Of a stretch of DNA of 64,000 nucleotides, positions 13,286-24,300 are shown one piece after another. A model generated the notes under the pieces. It ran no database searches. It was not told where the DNA came from and saw only the letters and a program-made list of their open reading frames with translations. A program made the position numbers and the translations under genes. The DNA is from Phlebopus portentosus. Its lineage: Eukaryota; Basidiomycota; Agaricomycetes; Boletales; Boletinellaceae. How positions within the stretch are numbered: position 1 is the first letter of the stretch; each line of letters starts with the position of its first letter. Location: the NCBI GenBank assembly GCA_037892935.1, contig JAYXKI010000008.1:1054001-1118000 (forward strand), given 5' to 3'.

Positions 13286-14597
13286 ATGGAATCACCACAA
13301 GATTATTATACGTCTTTCCAGGCAGCTCGTGCAGGTCAGGGTGACCTGGATATCACTACATATTATACTGAGACAACTCTTGTCTTCTGTTGTACTTAGA
13401 CATCTCAAGTCGGCTTGTCTCGCTCATCTCTGACCAGAATCCATCGCAGGATCAAATCGCACAAACCGCTCAAGATATCCAGACAGAGCGTAAGAAACTC
13501 AACGGTGCAACGAGTTTCTTGCCAGCATACGATCGACGGTCCTACGAATCCGTGCGTGTGCCTCCGTTTATTTTCTACATCTCCGTAATCTTGATACACG
13601 GTAGTTAGCAATTGCAAGAACTCGAAGCGCAAATTGACGTGTTGAGAAGCAAGAGTAGGAGTGGTCCAGCAAAGGGATCATTCGCGTTCAAGAAGAAGGC
13701 GCCGAGCGCTAGCCCCAAACAGGCGACAGATTCATCTACGACAAAACCAGGCACGAAGCCAGTAATAACCGAGCCTCCCGTGCAGGTCACTCAAACAATA
13801 CCGGCGGTTTCACTTCAGATCGCATCGTTATCACACCGATGCTTCGCGCTATCTCTGCTTCCTGACTCTGCTTCCTCAATCACAGGTACCGACTTAACAA
13901 TCACCTCGCTAGACCATTGCATCGTGGATCTTCTCCCTGCAGTAGAGGACGAAAATAATGATAGACTAAGACCGAGAGCATTGCACATTCGGGACGTCAA
14001 AAACAGTGTGCTAATTCTCGGATATGTTCAAGGAAGCATCCTCGCTCATAATCTTGAGCGATGTGTCATCGTAGCCGCATGTCATCAAGTTCGTCTTTCC
14101 ATTTCCCGCATCGAAATATATCTCATATGTCGATGTTTCTAGCTTCGCGTGCATAGCTCCAGCCACACTCGCTTCTATCTGCACGTCTCCTCAAATGCCA
14201 TTATAGAGGACTGCACCAATTTAACGTTCGCGCCGTACCCGGAAAACCTCCATCTGGACGCTGACGTGCGACGAATGGTATGTGCTGCACTGATCGTCTT
14301 CTCTCGCCGTAACACAAAATATCTCATTGTACACTAATTGAACAAACCCAGAAGAGCGCACATACTAACATTCAAGACTTTTCTCATCTAAGAAGCACAC
14401 CTTCTCCCAATTGGTCCGCAATTTACGAACCCTCCGACGCAGAAGGAGGCGAAGACACGTGGAATTGGGACGAAATTCAAGCTCTTGCCAACGGTAGTAT
14501 CCTTCAAGAAGCGGAGAAGAACGATACCCAGGCTTCTCACATTTCGTTAGCCTTAGAAAGAATTCTTCCGCGAGCTCAGGCTCGGCGCTACGATTAG
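13286..14597 (+). CDS. Tubulin-folding cofactor C (TBCC / C-CAP domain protein)
   Basis: Five exons: 13286-13334, 13400-13551, 13609-14088, 14143-14277, 14352-14597; total 1,062 nt, 353 residues, all junctions in phase. The N-terminal third (residues 1-90) is helical and charged, as in the TBCC spectrin-like domain. A linker of Lys/Ser/Pro follows, then the C-CAP/cofactor C beta-helix from about residue 130, with ITSLDHCIVDLL, LHIRDVKNSVLILG, GSILAHNLERC, VAACHQLRVH and SSNAIIEDC. The family activates GTP hydrolysis by beta-tubulin in the tubulin folding complex in the cytosol. The terminal region DTWNWDEIQAL is also typical. The ATG has an A three bases upstream. No lesions seen. Confidence 0.93.
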
Positions 14598-15422
14598 ATC
14601 AAGTACTGCATCTAAACGTTATGTCATGTCGTTCACTCAAAGTCTGCGATACTGGTTAATAATGCATTCAAACAGGGAACACACCGTGCATGTAGTCAGA
14701 AATGCCTCTTCACAGACTGAGATCATCAATAGCAAATCGCTTCTTACAAATTATGGAAGAAGCCGCGACTGAGCCTTACAAGCGCAAAACAAACAAATTT
14801 CAGTCATCTTTGCACTTTCTTACTCGGCTTCACTCGCAACAATAGTTCCGCGTCTCCTGGTAGTGGCAATCTACGTCACATGTTCTCCGTCCATTTGCTT
14901 CATCGACTGCCTTAGGCATATTCGGGTCCAAAAGCCAAAACATTCAAGGACCTTTGTCCTTGAGACTTCAATGCCTCTAATACTCTCGTTCAGTTATTGA
15001 CATTTACGTGTCAACCTTCCTTCATATCCGTCCAGCTCCAACAGTTCTTTCTCGCTGGACATTAGACCTCGGTATAATGGGATTAATCTTGTTACGGTCT
15101 TGTGCTACTTCCTGGGAACAGCGTTCGCGTCAACATCTTCAGACGCTGAAACCCTGCCTGTTCCCAACGACAGCGTAGGGCTCCGCCGCTGCCCGGAACC
15201 TTCTGCTATTGCAACCTATCATCTTCGTCAGAGCTCACATCTCGAACCTTTGCATCTTTGGAGGGTTAATTGTCTCAGCGCCAGCAGCTCCGTGATTGTA
15301 TTTCTGAATAAATAGCACCCTATGATTACCTAGTGCCGTAGGCCCACATTGAGGCGCGCTGCTTTCCTCATCACTGTTAACTACTAATCCCACCTATCTA
15401 GTTATTCCCGAACCTCCCTGCT
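14598..15422. other. Intergenic, no gene supported
   Basis: An open frame at 15100-15315 has no convincing splice partners or family signal. Nothing else is supported; the right part should contain the promoter of the gene starting at 15423. Confidence 0.5.
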
Positions 15423-16592
15423 ATGTCGAATCGTGAAGGAGATAAATACAGAGCACTCGAGAATTGTTAGTCTGTCTTCTTCATCATAAGTGCCTGTAGC
15501 TGACATTATCGCAGATGTTTCCACAAACTTTCCCGAAAGCCATGTAAGCTGGAGCGAAGGGGATCCGACGATACGAGGATCGGAATATCAGGCCCATGGT
15601 ACGTCGCGGTTCTTCACTCCAAACATACATATCCTGATTCGATTCCGTCATCAGTCGTACACTACGGTAGCCGTATCGTGAAGAACAGTAAGGGCCTTTG
15701 GATGCAGACTCTGAATGGTTCCACCCTTGAACAAGCAGCAGACAACTTACTAAGGCTCTTACAACAGCGCGAAGCTACAGGCATGGAAGATCTCAAAGAC
15801 TGTAAGTCTCTCCGCTGGTTGATTTGAAGCGATGAACTCAACCAATCTCCAGACGTCAAAGAAGAAGGCTACGATGGAAAGGGTTTATTGTCGAGGTTGA
15901 AGGACCGGTAAGAAGCGACCGACTGTACAAGGTTTCAGGTAGGCAAGTTTTCAGATATCCCCATCTCTGCGTGAATTTAACACAAGCCTCCTTCCAATGT
16001 AGTACACCTAAGCGTCGATTTCTGCAGAAAAACGCGTCGCAACCGATTCGTCCTAGGCGTAGCCGTACGCAAATCAACCGGAATAGCAGCCAGAGAAGTC
16101 CTAGAACTACTCAAATTCAAAAAGAAAAACGGCTTCATGTGGGTAGACGACACATTCATCAAAGAAGCCTCCGTCAAGTACGCACGCGAAGCGGAGAGCG
16201 ACGCCCTCCTCAAAAAGCAGAACGACTTGCGCAGAAGGGGGAAAGATCTCTCCCCGCACGAAATTTCAAAACTCGACCAGAACAAACTCGTACCGCAGGT
16301 AACCTGGCTCGGGAGGAAGTTCAAAGGTCCCCCGGACTTTTACATCGGACAACTACCGGTGCTCGGCAAGGAGCTGCACAAAGTGCTTAAAGCGAATGGG
16401 TACGTCCTTGATCCAGTCGAAGAGAAGAAGGCTACTATCAAAGGCAAAGAAACGGCACTGCCTAAACCCCTGATTGCATATGAGGCTGTTGAAGCATTTG
16501 AACGCATCTGCAAGGAAAAGGCTGAAAAGAAAGCCGAAGCAAAGGAGAATTCTAAGATATCCAATCTGTCCAAGCGTCTCGGACTTAAATGA
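15423..16592 (+). CDS. Unrecognised charged protein, 302 aa (5 exons)
   Basis: Exons 15423-15465, 15515-15598, 15655-15801, 15853-15907, 16013-16592 add to 909 nt and close in phase. I do not recognise the family. The C-terminal 200 residues are the best supported: GVAVRKSTGIAAREVLELL, then WVDDTFIKEASVKYAREAES, then PQVTWLGRKFKGPPDFYIG, ending in a Lys/Glu-rich helix and LSKRLGLK. There is no signal peptide or membrane segment. The fourth intron is the least certain: an alternative reading of 15853-15950 gives a different peptide but breaks phase with exon 3. The first exon could also be replaced by an upstream one. The basic, helix-rich composition would suit an RNA-binding or organellar protein, but that is a guess. 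Confidence 0.65.
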
Positions 16593-17063
16593 AAAGAACA
16601 CAGCGCGCTTTGTAAGATTCCCTCGGAGAGCTGGACGTTCTTGTACGAGACGAGACCGGGTTCGTGAGGACTAGCATGAACGCCGTATAGAACATTTGAA
16701 TGAATGAATTCCTCGAAACCGGTTCTATCCTCAATCGTGCATTTTTCTGTATGTATCAAGCACCGAGTGTTATAGTATCTTACAAGCGGATAGGTAACGC
16801 CGGAGTGGGCCACCACAGGGCAAAGGATGCCATGCCAGCAAGTATATGAACACCAAATGTCCCGGATATCCCTACGCGTCTATATATCTAACCAATCTAT
16901 ACACAAAAATATAACCTATTCAACAATTATCCAAAACAAAAAGCCCATTCTACCCTTCTCGCAAGTAACATTCATTCCATTAAGAATACGGTGTATACAG
17001 TAAAAAGAACCTACAATGTTTATCCCAGCCCAGCCCCTTCGTACATACAAGAAAGTTAACAAC
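16593..17063. other. Convergent 3' flanks, no gene
   Basis: Lies between the stop codon at 16592 (plus) and the last exon of the S1/P1 nuclease relic (minus). AT-rich, with no supported feature. Confidence 0.5.
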
Positions 17064-18018
17064 CTAAGGCAAGTTCGTCGCACCGTCAAATATAACATTC
17101 AGCCACGCCGCAAGGCGGAAGCCCTGTTTCGCAATCTGAGGTTTATCTACGAGAAAAGAAAAATTAAAAGTTAAAAGTCAAGTCAGGAATGAATCGAAGA
17201 CAGGACGGAAGACTCCCGAGAGACACAGACGTGAGAGTGTGGAGAGCGAAGGAGGAAAGACATACGATAGGTATAGCGTTTTCGAAGTACGTCCCCGTAC
17301 ACAGGTCCTGGCCCGTCTCGAAATCGAATACATCGGTCTATCATCAAGATAAAAACAAAAACAAAAATTGCATTCCGATCATCTCAGCGAGCGCCAGGTG
17401 AAAGCAGTACGGTATTACTAGTAAACGCACACAATCAAACGCGTTCGCCTGCTGCGCCCAGCCGAGCAGGGACGCTAGCTCAGACTCGTTCCCAAACACC
17501 CTCTCACGGAGCTTCCTCTCTTCTACTTCTACTTCTACGTCTCCTTCCTGTCCATGTTTGGAGGAGGAGATGAGAGCGATGATCCCGTCCCGCAGCTCAT
17601 CAGACGAGGACGTATTCGTCGCGCTACGCGGTACGTCGAACTCTGCTACTTGAGAACGCCGCTAGAAGATAGTTTCCGTAGTCGAAGAGCACAAAATCCA
17701 GGAGGCTGCTTGGGATTGGAAATGGCCGGGCTACAGAAAAAAGGGGGAGGAGGAAATTCGTCAACATCAGCTTACCGGTTTGAAATCGTATACAAGAGAG
17801 AACGGAATACATATGTACATGTATACAAGCACGCAGCACATACCTTGATATCCTGACTGAGCGAAGGAGCCTAATCCGTGACGTTCCCATCAAACTGCGC
17901 GTCAAGCATCGTTTCTATCATACCCGTATCCCATGCCTACACCAATACCGATATCAATATTCTCAGCTCAGCAAAATATTTCAGAACACAGAAAGTATAT
18001 TTGAGAGAGACAAGCACA
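17064..18018 (-). pseudogene. S1/P1 nuclease relic, 5' half missing, two in-frame stops
   Basis: Recognisable exons run 18018 and above (ending NLHA), 17936-17844, 17730-17431, 17337-17266 and 17135-17064. In order they give NLHAAWDTGMIETML, SWILCSSTTETI, WAQQANAFDC, DLCTGTYFENAIPI and IAKQGFRLAAWLN, the order of the C-terminal half of secreted zinc-dependent S1/P1 nucleases. TAG codons interrupt the frame at 17873-17871 and 17664-17662. Just upstream of NLHA the frame stays open but the family's His-x3-Gly-Asp-x2-Gln-Pro-Leu-His metal-binding motif has lost its His and Asp residues. The N-terminal metal ligands (Trp1, HFVD region) are not found before the retroelement. In life the enzyme degrades single-stranded DNA and RNA outside the cell; this copy cannot. 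Confidence 0.8.
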
Positions 18019-18383
18019 GCATGCAAGTTCGTACTCCTCCCAGCACGTACCGCATCGATAAGCAGGAGGTCGCTCAAGGATGCCGCGATAAGAACCAAAT
18101 CAGAGACGGACTTGAATTTGAAAGAGAGCATAGCATAGACGAGTTACACAGCAGATAAGAAGCGAAATCCTCAAGTCGAAGAGCCAACAGAATCAATCAA
18201 GAGCAGCATTTTATATACCCAAGATCCATACGACGCCAGCCCACAAACGATGCATTATCACCATGCGGAAAGAGACAATCTAATTGTGTGTGTGAGATAA
18301 AATATATGGATACACAATACGCACGTTGGTATAATGTGATAAAGCAAATGATATGATGGGAGTGATTGCACTGCATGCGCATC
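18019..18383. other. Junction between nuclease relic and retroelement gag
   Basis: This 365-bp stretch should hold the nuclease N-terminal exons on the minus strand and the element's 5' LTR and primer-binding site on the plus strand. Neither is recognisable. A decayed continuation of the nuclease frame can be followed to about 18130. No sequence here matches the 3' LTR at 27291-27818. Confidence 0.5.
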
Positions 18384-21300
18384 ATGGAAAGAAGACGAGA
18401 ACAAGACCAGAGTCAAGGCAAGATTTCTTACAAGATTGATCGCAAGAGATTAGAACTGAAGAGGGAAACCGGTTAATCCAGGAATGATGGCCAAGGTGGG
18501 GACGCTCACCGAGATACCGCAGCGGTAGTTCCGCCTGCGAAGGGGCGCATCAGGGATGCAGCTCAAATTTTCCGCGAGAGAGTCGAAAGACCTCGCGAAG
18601 AACCGCGTGCCAATCCCGCGAATGTTACCAAAGAAGTACAAGGTACTCACCGGATTGACGTTGATGATAATCCGTCTATATCTAACTGGAAACCGGCGGG
18701 GTACTACCCTTCGACCGGTCCAGCTACTGTAATTACATCAGAACCAGTAAAATCAGAAAGAAATTTGGGAACACGCACCAGAACTGGGGAACAGACCCCC
18801 ATGAGTCAGTATAGCACAGTACCAAGTAATGTACTGAGCCATACCACAGCTGATAACGAAGGTTTTATCCCAGTAAGCAGGAATAGACGAAATTCCGAAG
18901 GTAAACGTACCAGTAAGGAATTATCGACGCAAGAACTCGAATCAGCTGCGCAGAAAGTGCAACGCATGTTCACTGACATGAGGCTCGAATTTGGACTAGA
19001 CGAATCCAATAGATTCGTGGTTGCGCCACGAGGCGAATCAAATATTCCTCTTAAGGAGGCAGTAAAGAAACTCAATGAAGAGTTGAATAATCCACCTCGG
19101 GAAGGGAGCCGCAAGTCCGACAAAGTCGAGGAAGAGAACGAAGATGATCAGTTCTCGGTTTTCTCGACTCAGACCGACTTGAAAAGTAAGGCCGAGCGTA
19201 AAGCGGACAGGAGGGCCCAGAAAGAAGAGAAGCGGTTTCAACGTCGTGCAGAGGAGATACGAGAGTGGGCTTCCGCTAGCGCAGTAGGGTTGCCCATCTC
19301 CAGCGGATCTCTTCGAGTATCAGGATATGACCAGGAATCTATGAGTCAGGACATGAAGACACCAGCAAAATTTAAGGGTAAATTACCAGACCCTGATAAT
19401 TACGGAAACGTGGGACTGGCCTTCACGTCTATCTCCGATATAGATCAGCAGATGGAGTACCTTCAGGCAATCAAGTTCAGACGTATGCAAGAACAAGAAG
19501 AGGAGAGAATGCGTGCCAAAGAGGCACGCACGCAGACCTTTCGCTCAGGATACGCCGGACCGTCTACCTGGGATGCCTCATCTCCTGACCAGCTAATTGA
19601 AAAGGAAAAGAAAGAAAAACAGAGAACTCATCGTCGGTACAAGTCCAAATCCAGATCGCCTAGTAAGGAGCACAATAGGGAATTCGACCGAAAGAAGGAG
19701 AAGAACATCAAGCGAGATCCAAGTGAACACGGGGACAGACACGAGTATAGCACGCGTCAATTCCACAGAGGACCCCCAGGAAGTCCGGATCACAGTTCCG
19801 ATGAGAGCTCGGATGACAAGAGACGAGGCAAGGCACCCAAAGACTCGGACACAGGCAACGAAAGCAAACTATCAGATGAATTATCTGATAGTGAGCTTGA
19901 TGGACCCAGACAGTCGGTACGAAAAATAGCCATTCTTGCTGGAAGACACAAGTCCCGAGTACAAGAGACCAAGAAAGCCAAGAATAGGGAAAAGCGAGAC
20001 AAAAGACATGAGAAAGAGAAGAAAGAACGACATACAGGTCGTTTCGCGTCAATCAAGCCTTCTGAGAATTTAGGTCATCAGAGTTTTCTCAAACAAGCAA
20101 TTCGTCGATCGTCTCGTAAACCTACCAGCCCATCTTCAAGTAATCCAAGTAGTTCGTCTAGCTCTTCATCAGATGATTCTGATTATTCGAGTGATGATAC
20201 GTTAATGGAACCCTCAAGTATTAATTCGAGTGATTCGGAACATACCAAATCCAAGAAGAAACGAGCTAAACGTAGATGGAAGAAGAACATGTTACTCCTC
20301 AAAATTCAATCTCAAGGAGTAAAAGCGATTCCACCTACCCCGTACGATGGAGAAGCCAACTTGACCAAATTTAATAAGTTTGTGGTCGAAACAAACTTGT
20401 ATATGCGCCAAACAGGGTTAGAAAGACTTCCAAGACAACAAGTAGGTGTCTTACCTAGTTTCTTGAAAGGTAAAGCAATGGAGTTTTATCGCCAGAAAGT
20501 AGGTATTGAAGACCAAAAATGGACTTTGTCGAAGTTCTACACCGAGTTAATGAATTACTGCTTTCCAACAAATTATTCTGAGGACTTACGAAGACAATTC
20601 CAGCGTATGAGACAAGGACGCAAAGATATACAAAAATATTTGTATGAAATGGAAGTCATGGCCGAAAACCTGGGAGATATTTCAACTAGGGAATTGATTC
20701 GCAGAGTATGGGAAGGCTTACATCCCGAATATCAAAGACAATTGCGTCTAGATAACTTGAGTCCCAATACTGTGTCTTACGAAGATCTGCATGATCGACT
20801 GGACAGCATAGAACGAGCTAACGAAGCAATTGGTGTAAAATGGCACGAGGGAATTTATACCAAAAATTATAGTCAGCAAAATTTACGTTCTGAACGTCCA
20901 GAAGAACGTAAACACTCCCCAAATGTCAAAGGCAAGCAACCATGGAAGAACAGACGTCGATTTGAGGAAAGCGAACGATCACGTGCAAAACCGTCTCATC
21001 GGAATGTTAGTGCTAACAGCACAAACATTCGCCCTAATAATGCAAAGAATAAGGACAGAGACGAGAGAAATAAGAAGAAAGGCGCACCTAAGAAAGATAG
21101 ACGTCCAAAGACCGAGAATCCATATGTAAAGAAATGGAGTAAGGAGAAACTGGATGAAATGCGAGCTAAAAATCAATGTTTCATATGCGAGCAAGTTGGA
21201 CACATGGCGAAAGATTGCCCAACTAAGAGTACTGTCAAAATGGAAACGACGCTACCTAGCACCTCCAACGCAGTAACTGTCAATTACGCAGCGTTGGACA

Positions 21301-24300
21301 AGCTTCGTTCGATGAATCGAGACGAACAGTACCTAGACCTGGAAGTGGTTACACAAGGAGCTTCATCATCAGCTGGACAACATACAATCAATGCCTCAAT
21401 GATATATGTTGACGAGACCGAATACGACGAACCTGATGATGAGTTGGAGAGCGATCCGATGAGTTACGAACTCATACGAGACATGTTCCGCTTGTCTCGA
21501 ACGGATCTACTAAACACCAACCATTTTGTAACCTATCAGTCAAATGCATCAGAACGCGAATTGAATGTCAAACCATTGAAACATCACACAGGGAAATTCA
21601 CCAAACCAAGAATGATACGTTGCAATGGAAAGAAACCATGGGAATATAAGGATGCGTTCAGTTATGGTGCGATTGAATGCTTGAAAAATGGGATACCTTA
21701 CCCATTTGACCGAAAATGCGTCAAGAAATGGAAACATCAGTATGGCATTTCGAAACGGTTCCAGGTTACCAGAGTAAATGACGAATATTTCTGTGTCGAA
21801 GATTGGTGGGACAGAGATGAATTCATGTTACCAGTCGAATTGGCGTACATGCCTGAATTCGACATAAGAACATGGTATGCTTTAGGAAGAGAAGCAAGAT
21901 ACTCACCAGATGTTGTGAATACGAATGGGGTAAGGGAAGAAATCGAAGATATCTTCAACCCTAGACTGTTCGATCACCTAGACGAACCTGGAATTGAGCA
22001 ATATTTTGAACCACGACTATTCGATTTGGACGTACCATGGAATAATCAACAAGTTATAAACTTGTTGCGAGGTTACTCAGAGCAGGAATGTGAATTCTTA
22101 GTGTATTGTGCACTAGCTTACCTAGTACATGGCATATTGGAGCGAGCAAACGAAAATACTGTGACAAAGATTAAGTATGAATATATTGTCAGGAGCTACT
22201 CCGTGAACGCTGTACAGACTAAGAAAAACGTACATTCTGTACCTATGCTCGAACGAACATCTGCTTACGCAAAAGACTTCAAGAGAAGTATCCCGAGTCC
22301 CATAGTCGTGATTGTACATCTTGAGGGACAGCCTGCAAGAGCTTTGGTCGACTCAGGATCACTTGCAGACTTTGTATCATCGAAATTTGCTGATCAGATT
22401 GGTCTAAGACGAATTCCACTAGCAAAACCGTTAGCAGTGCAATTGGCAGCCCAAGGATCGAGAACGAAAGTGAATTACTGTGCCTTGGCAGAACTCAAGT
22501 TTGGGAGTGTGAAATGTAAGAGACATTTCGACATAATGAATTTGGACAATTATGATATCATCCTAGGGACACCATTTTTGTACCAACACAAAGTTTCGAT
22601 TGGTTTCAACCAACCAAGAATCTGGATCGAAAGCTCAGATCCATTACCATTGGAAGGTGAACAAATCACAAACCTTTCTTCGATGGTAATTGACACTTAC
22701 GAACGCGAACTTGAGAAATGCCGGCTGGAAATTAAGGAATACGCACGAGATCTATTCAAAGATGCTTCGCAAACTTCCTTACCACCACTTCGAGCAATAA
22801 ATCATTCTATTCCATTGATAGACGAGACTAAGAAATATAAATTTCGTCGTTCGACATGTCCAGATCCCTTGAGAGAACAATGGAAAGAAAAACGTAAGGA
22901 CTACATTCAAAGTGGAAGATGGAAAGTAGTTACCGGTTCAAACACAATGCCAATGTTATTGCTGCAAAAACCTCGTAAGAATAAAGACGAACCGATTCGA
23001 TTGAGAACGGTTGTAGACTTACGAGATCGGAACGCGAATACTCGAAAATTATCTTCACCATTGCCCGACATTGAATCTGTACTTCGCAGAGTCGCATCCA
23101 AGAAATACAGATCATTAATAGATGGAAAAGATGCTTACGAGCAAATTTGAGTTGTCCCAGAACATGTATCGAGAACTATATTCAATACACCTGACGGCAC
23201 AATGGTTAGTCAAGTAATGCAATTGGGAGATTGTAATAGTGGAGCGACGTACCAAGCTCTAATGAATCATATCTTTCAACCATACCTGGGAGATTGGATG
23301 GATATCTATCTTGATGACCTGGTGATATATTCTGATACGGTCGAAGATCACATTCGACATCTGAAAATTGTTATCGACATTTTGCGCAAAGAACAGTTTT
23401 ACCTTAGCGAACACAAAATGCAACTGTTCCAATCAGAATTACGCATATTAGGACATATAGTCGACGATAATGGTATCAGAATGGACCCACATAAAATAGA
23501 TTCGATTCAGAAATGGAAGGTACCGAGCAGCAAAGATTCGTTGAAACGATTCTTAGGAGCAGTAGGATATTTAGCACCGAACATTCCACAACTAAGAATA
23601 CCAATGGGAGTACTTACCAATATTTCGGGTGAAACTGCTCGATTTCGATGGTCATTTACTGAACAACGAGCGTTTGACCAAATTGTAAAACTGGTACATG
23701 ATTTTCAGAATCATCACCGCGTAGTTTTGCAGTATGGAAAGAACGCACCTCCAATCAATGTAACTACAGACGCGTCTCACACTGGAATTGGAGGAATAAT
23801 CAGCCAAGGAGAAGACTGGCAAAATGCAAAGGTCGCTGCATTTTATTCCGCTAAGTTGAATTCTGCACAGCAGAACTATCCTGTACATGACAAGGAATTG
23901 TTAGCAGGAGTCGAGACTATGCTCAGACACAAAAACTTACTTCAAGGAGCACATTTCCGATGGTTTACAGATCATAAACCACTGCAACACTTATTCGAAC
24001 AGCCGAATCTAAGTGGCAGACAAGCTAGATGGATAGAGAAATTGTCGGATTTCGACTTCGAAGTAATCTATGTTGCAGGAACTGAAAATATCTTAGCAGA
24101 TGCATTATCATGCATATATGCAGAAGACTTACCTGGTACAGTTCGAACTAGACCAGAATACACAAACCAGATCGATGAGGACGACATACCAATATTAAGT
24201 CGCTTGGAAAACAAAGGTGCAAGCCCAATACTAGTCAATCCAACGCATATACTTCATATGTATTCTATTCCAATCCATGAGAACATGGATCGACTTTCAA

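Noticed and set aside
15100..15315. 71-codon frame as a first exon of the 302-residue protein
   Set aside because: No junction joins it to the exon at 15515 in phase with good signals; ATG 15423 gives a model that closes.
18019..18383. A 5' LTR upstream of gag
   Set aside because: No stretch matches the candidate 3' LTR, and only 365 bp separate gag from the nuclease relic.
23148..23150. TGA in pol as a recoding (readthrough or selenocysteine) site
   Set aside because: It lies inside the reverse transcriptase core, not at a gag-pol boundary, and is one transition from CGA; a plain nonsense mutation is simpler.
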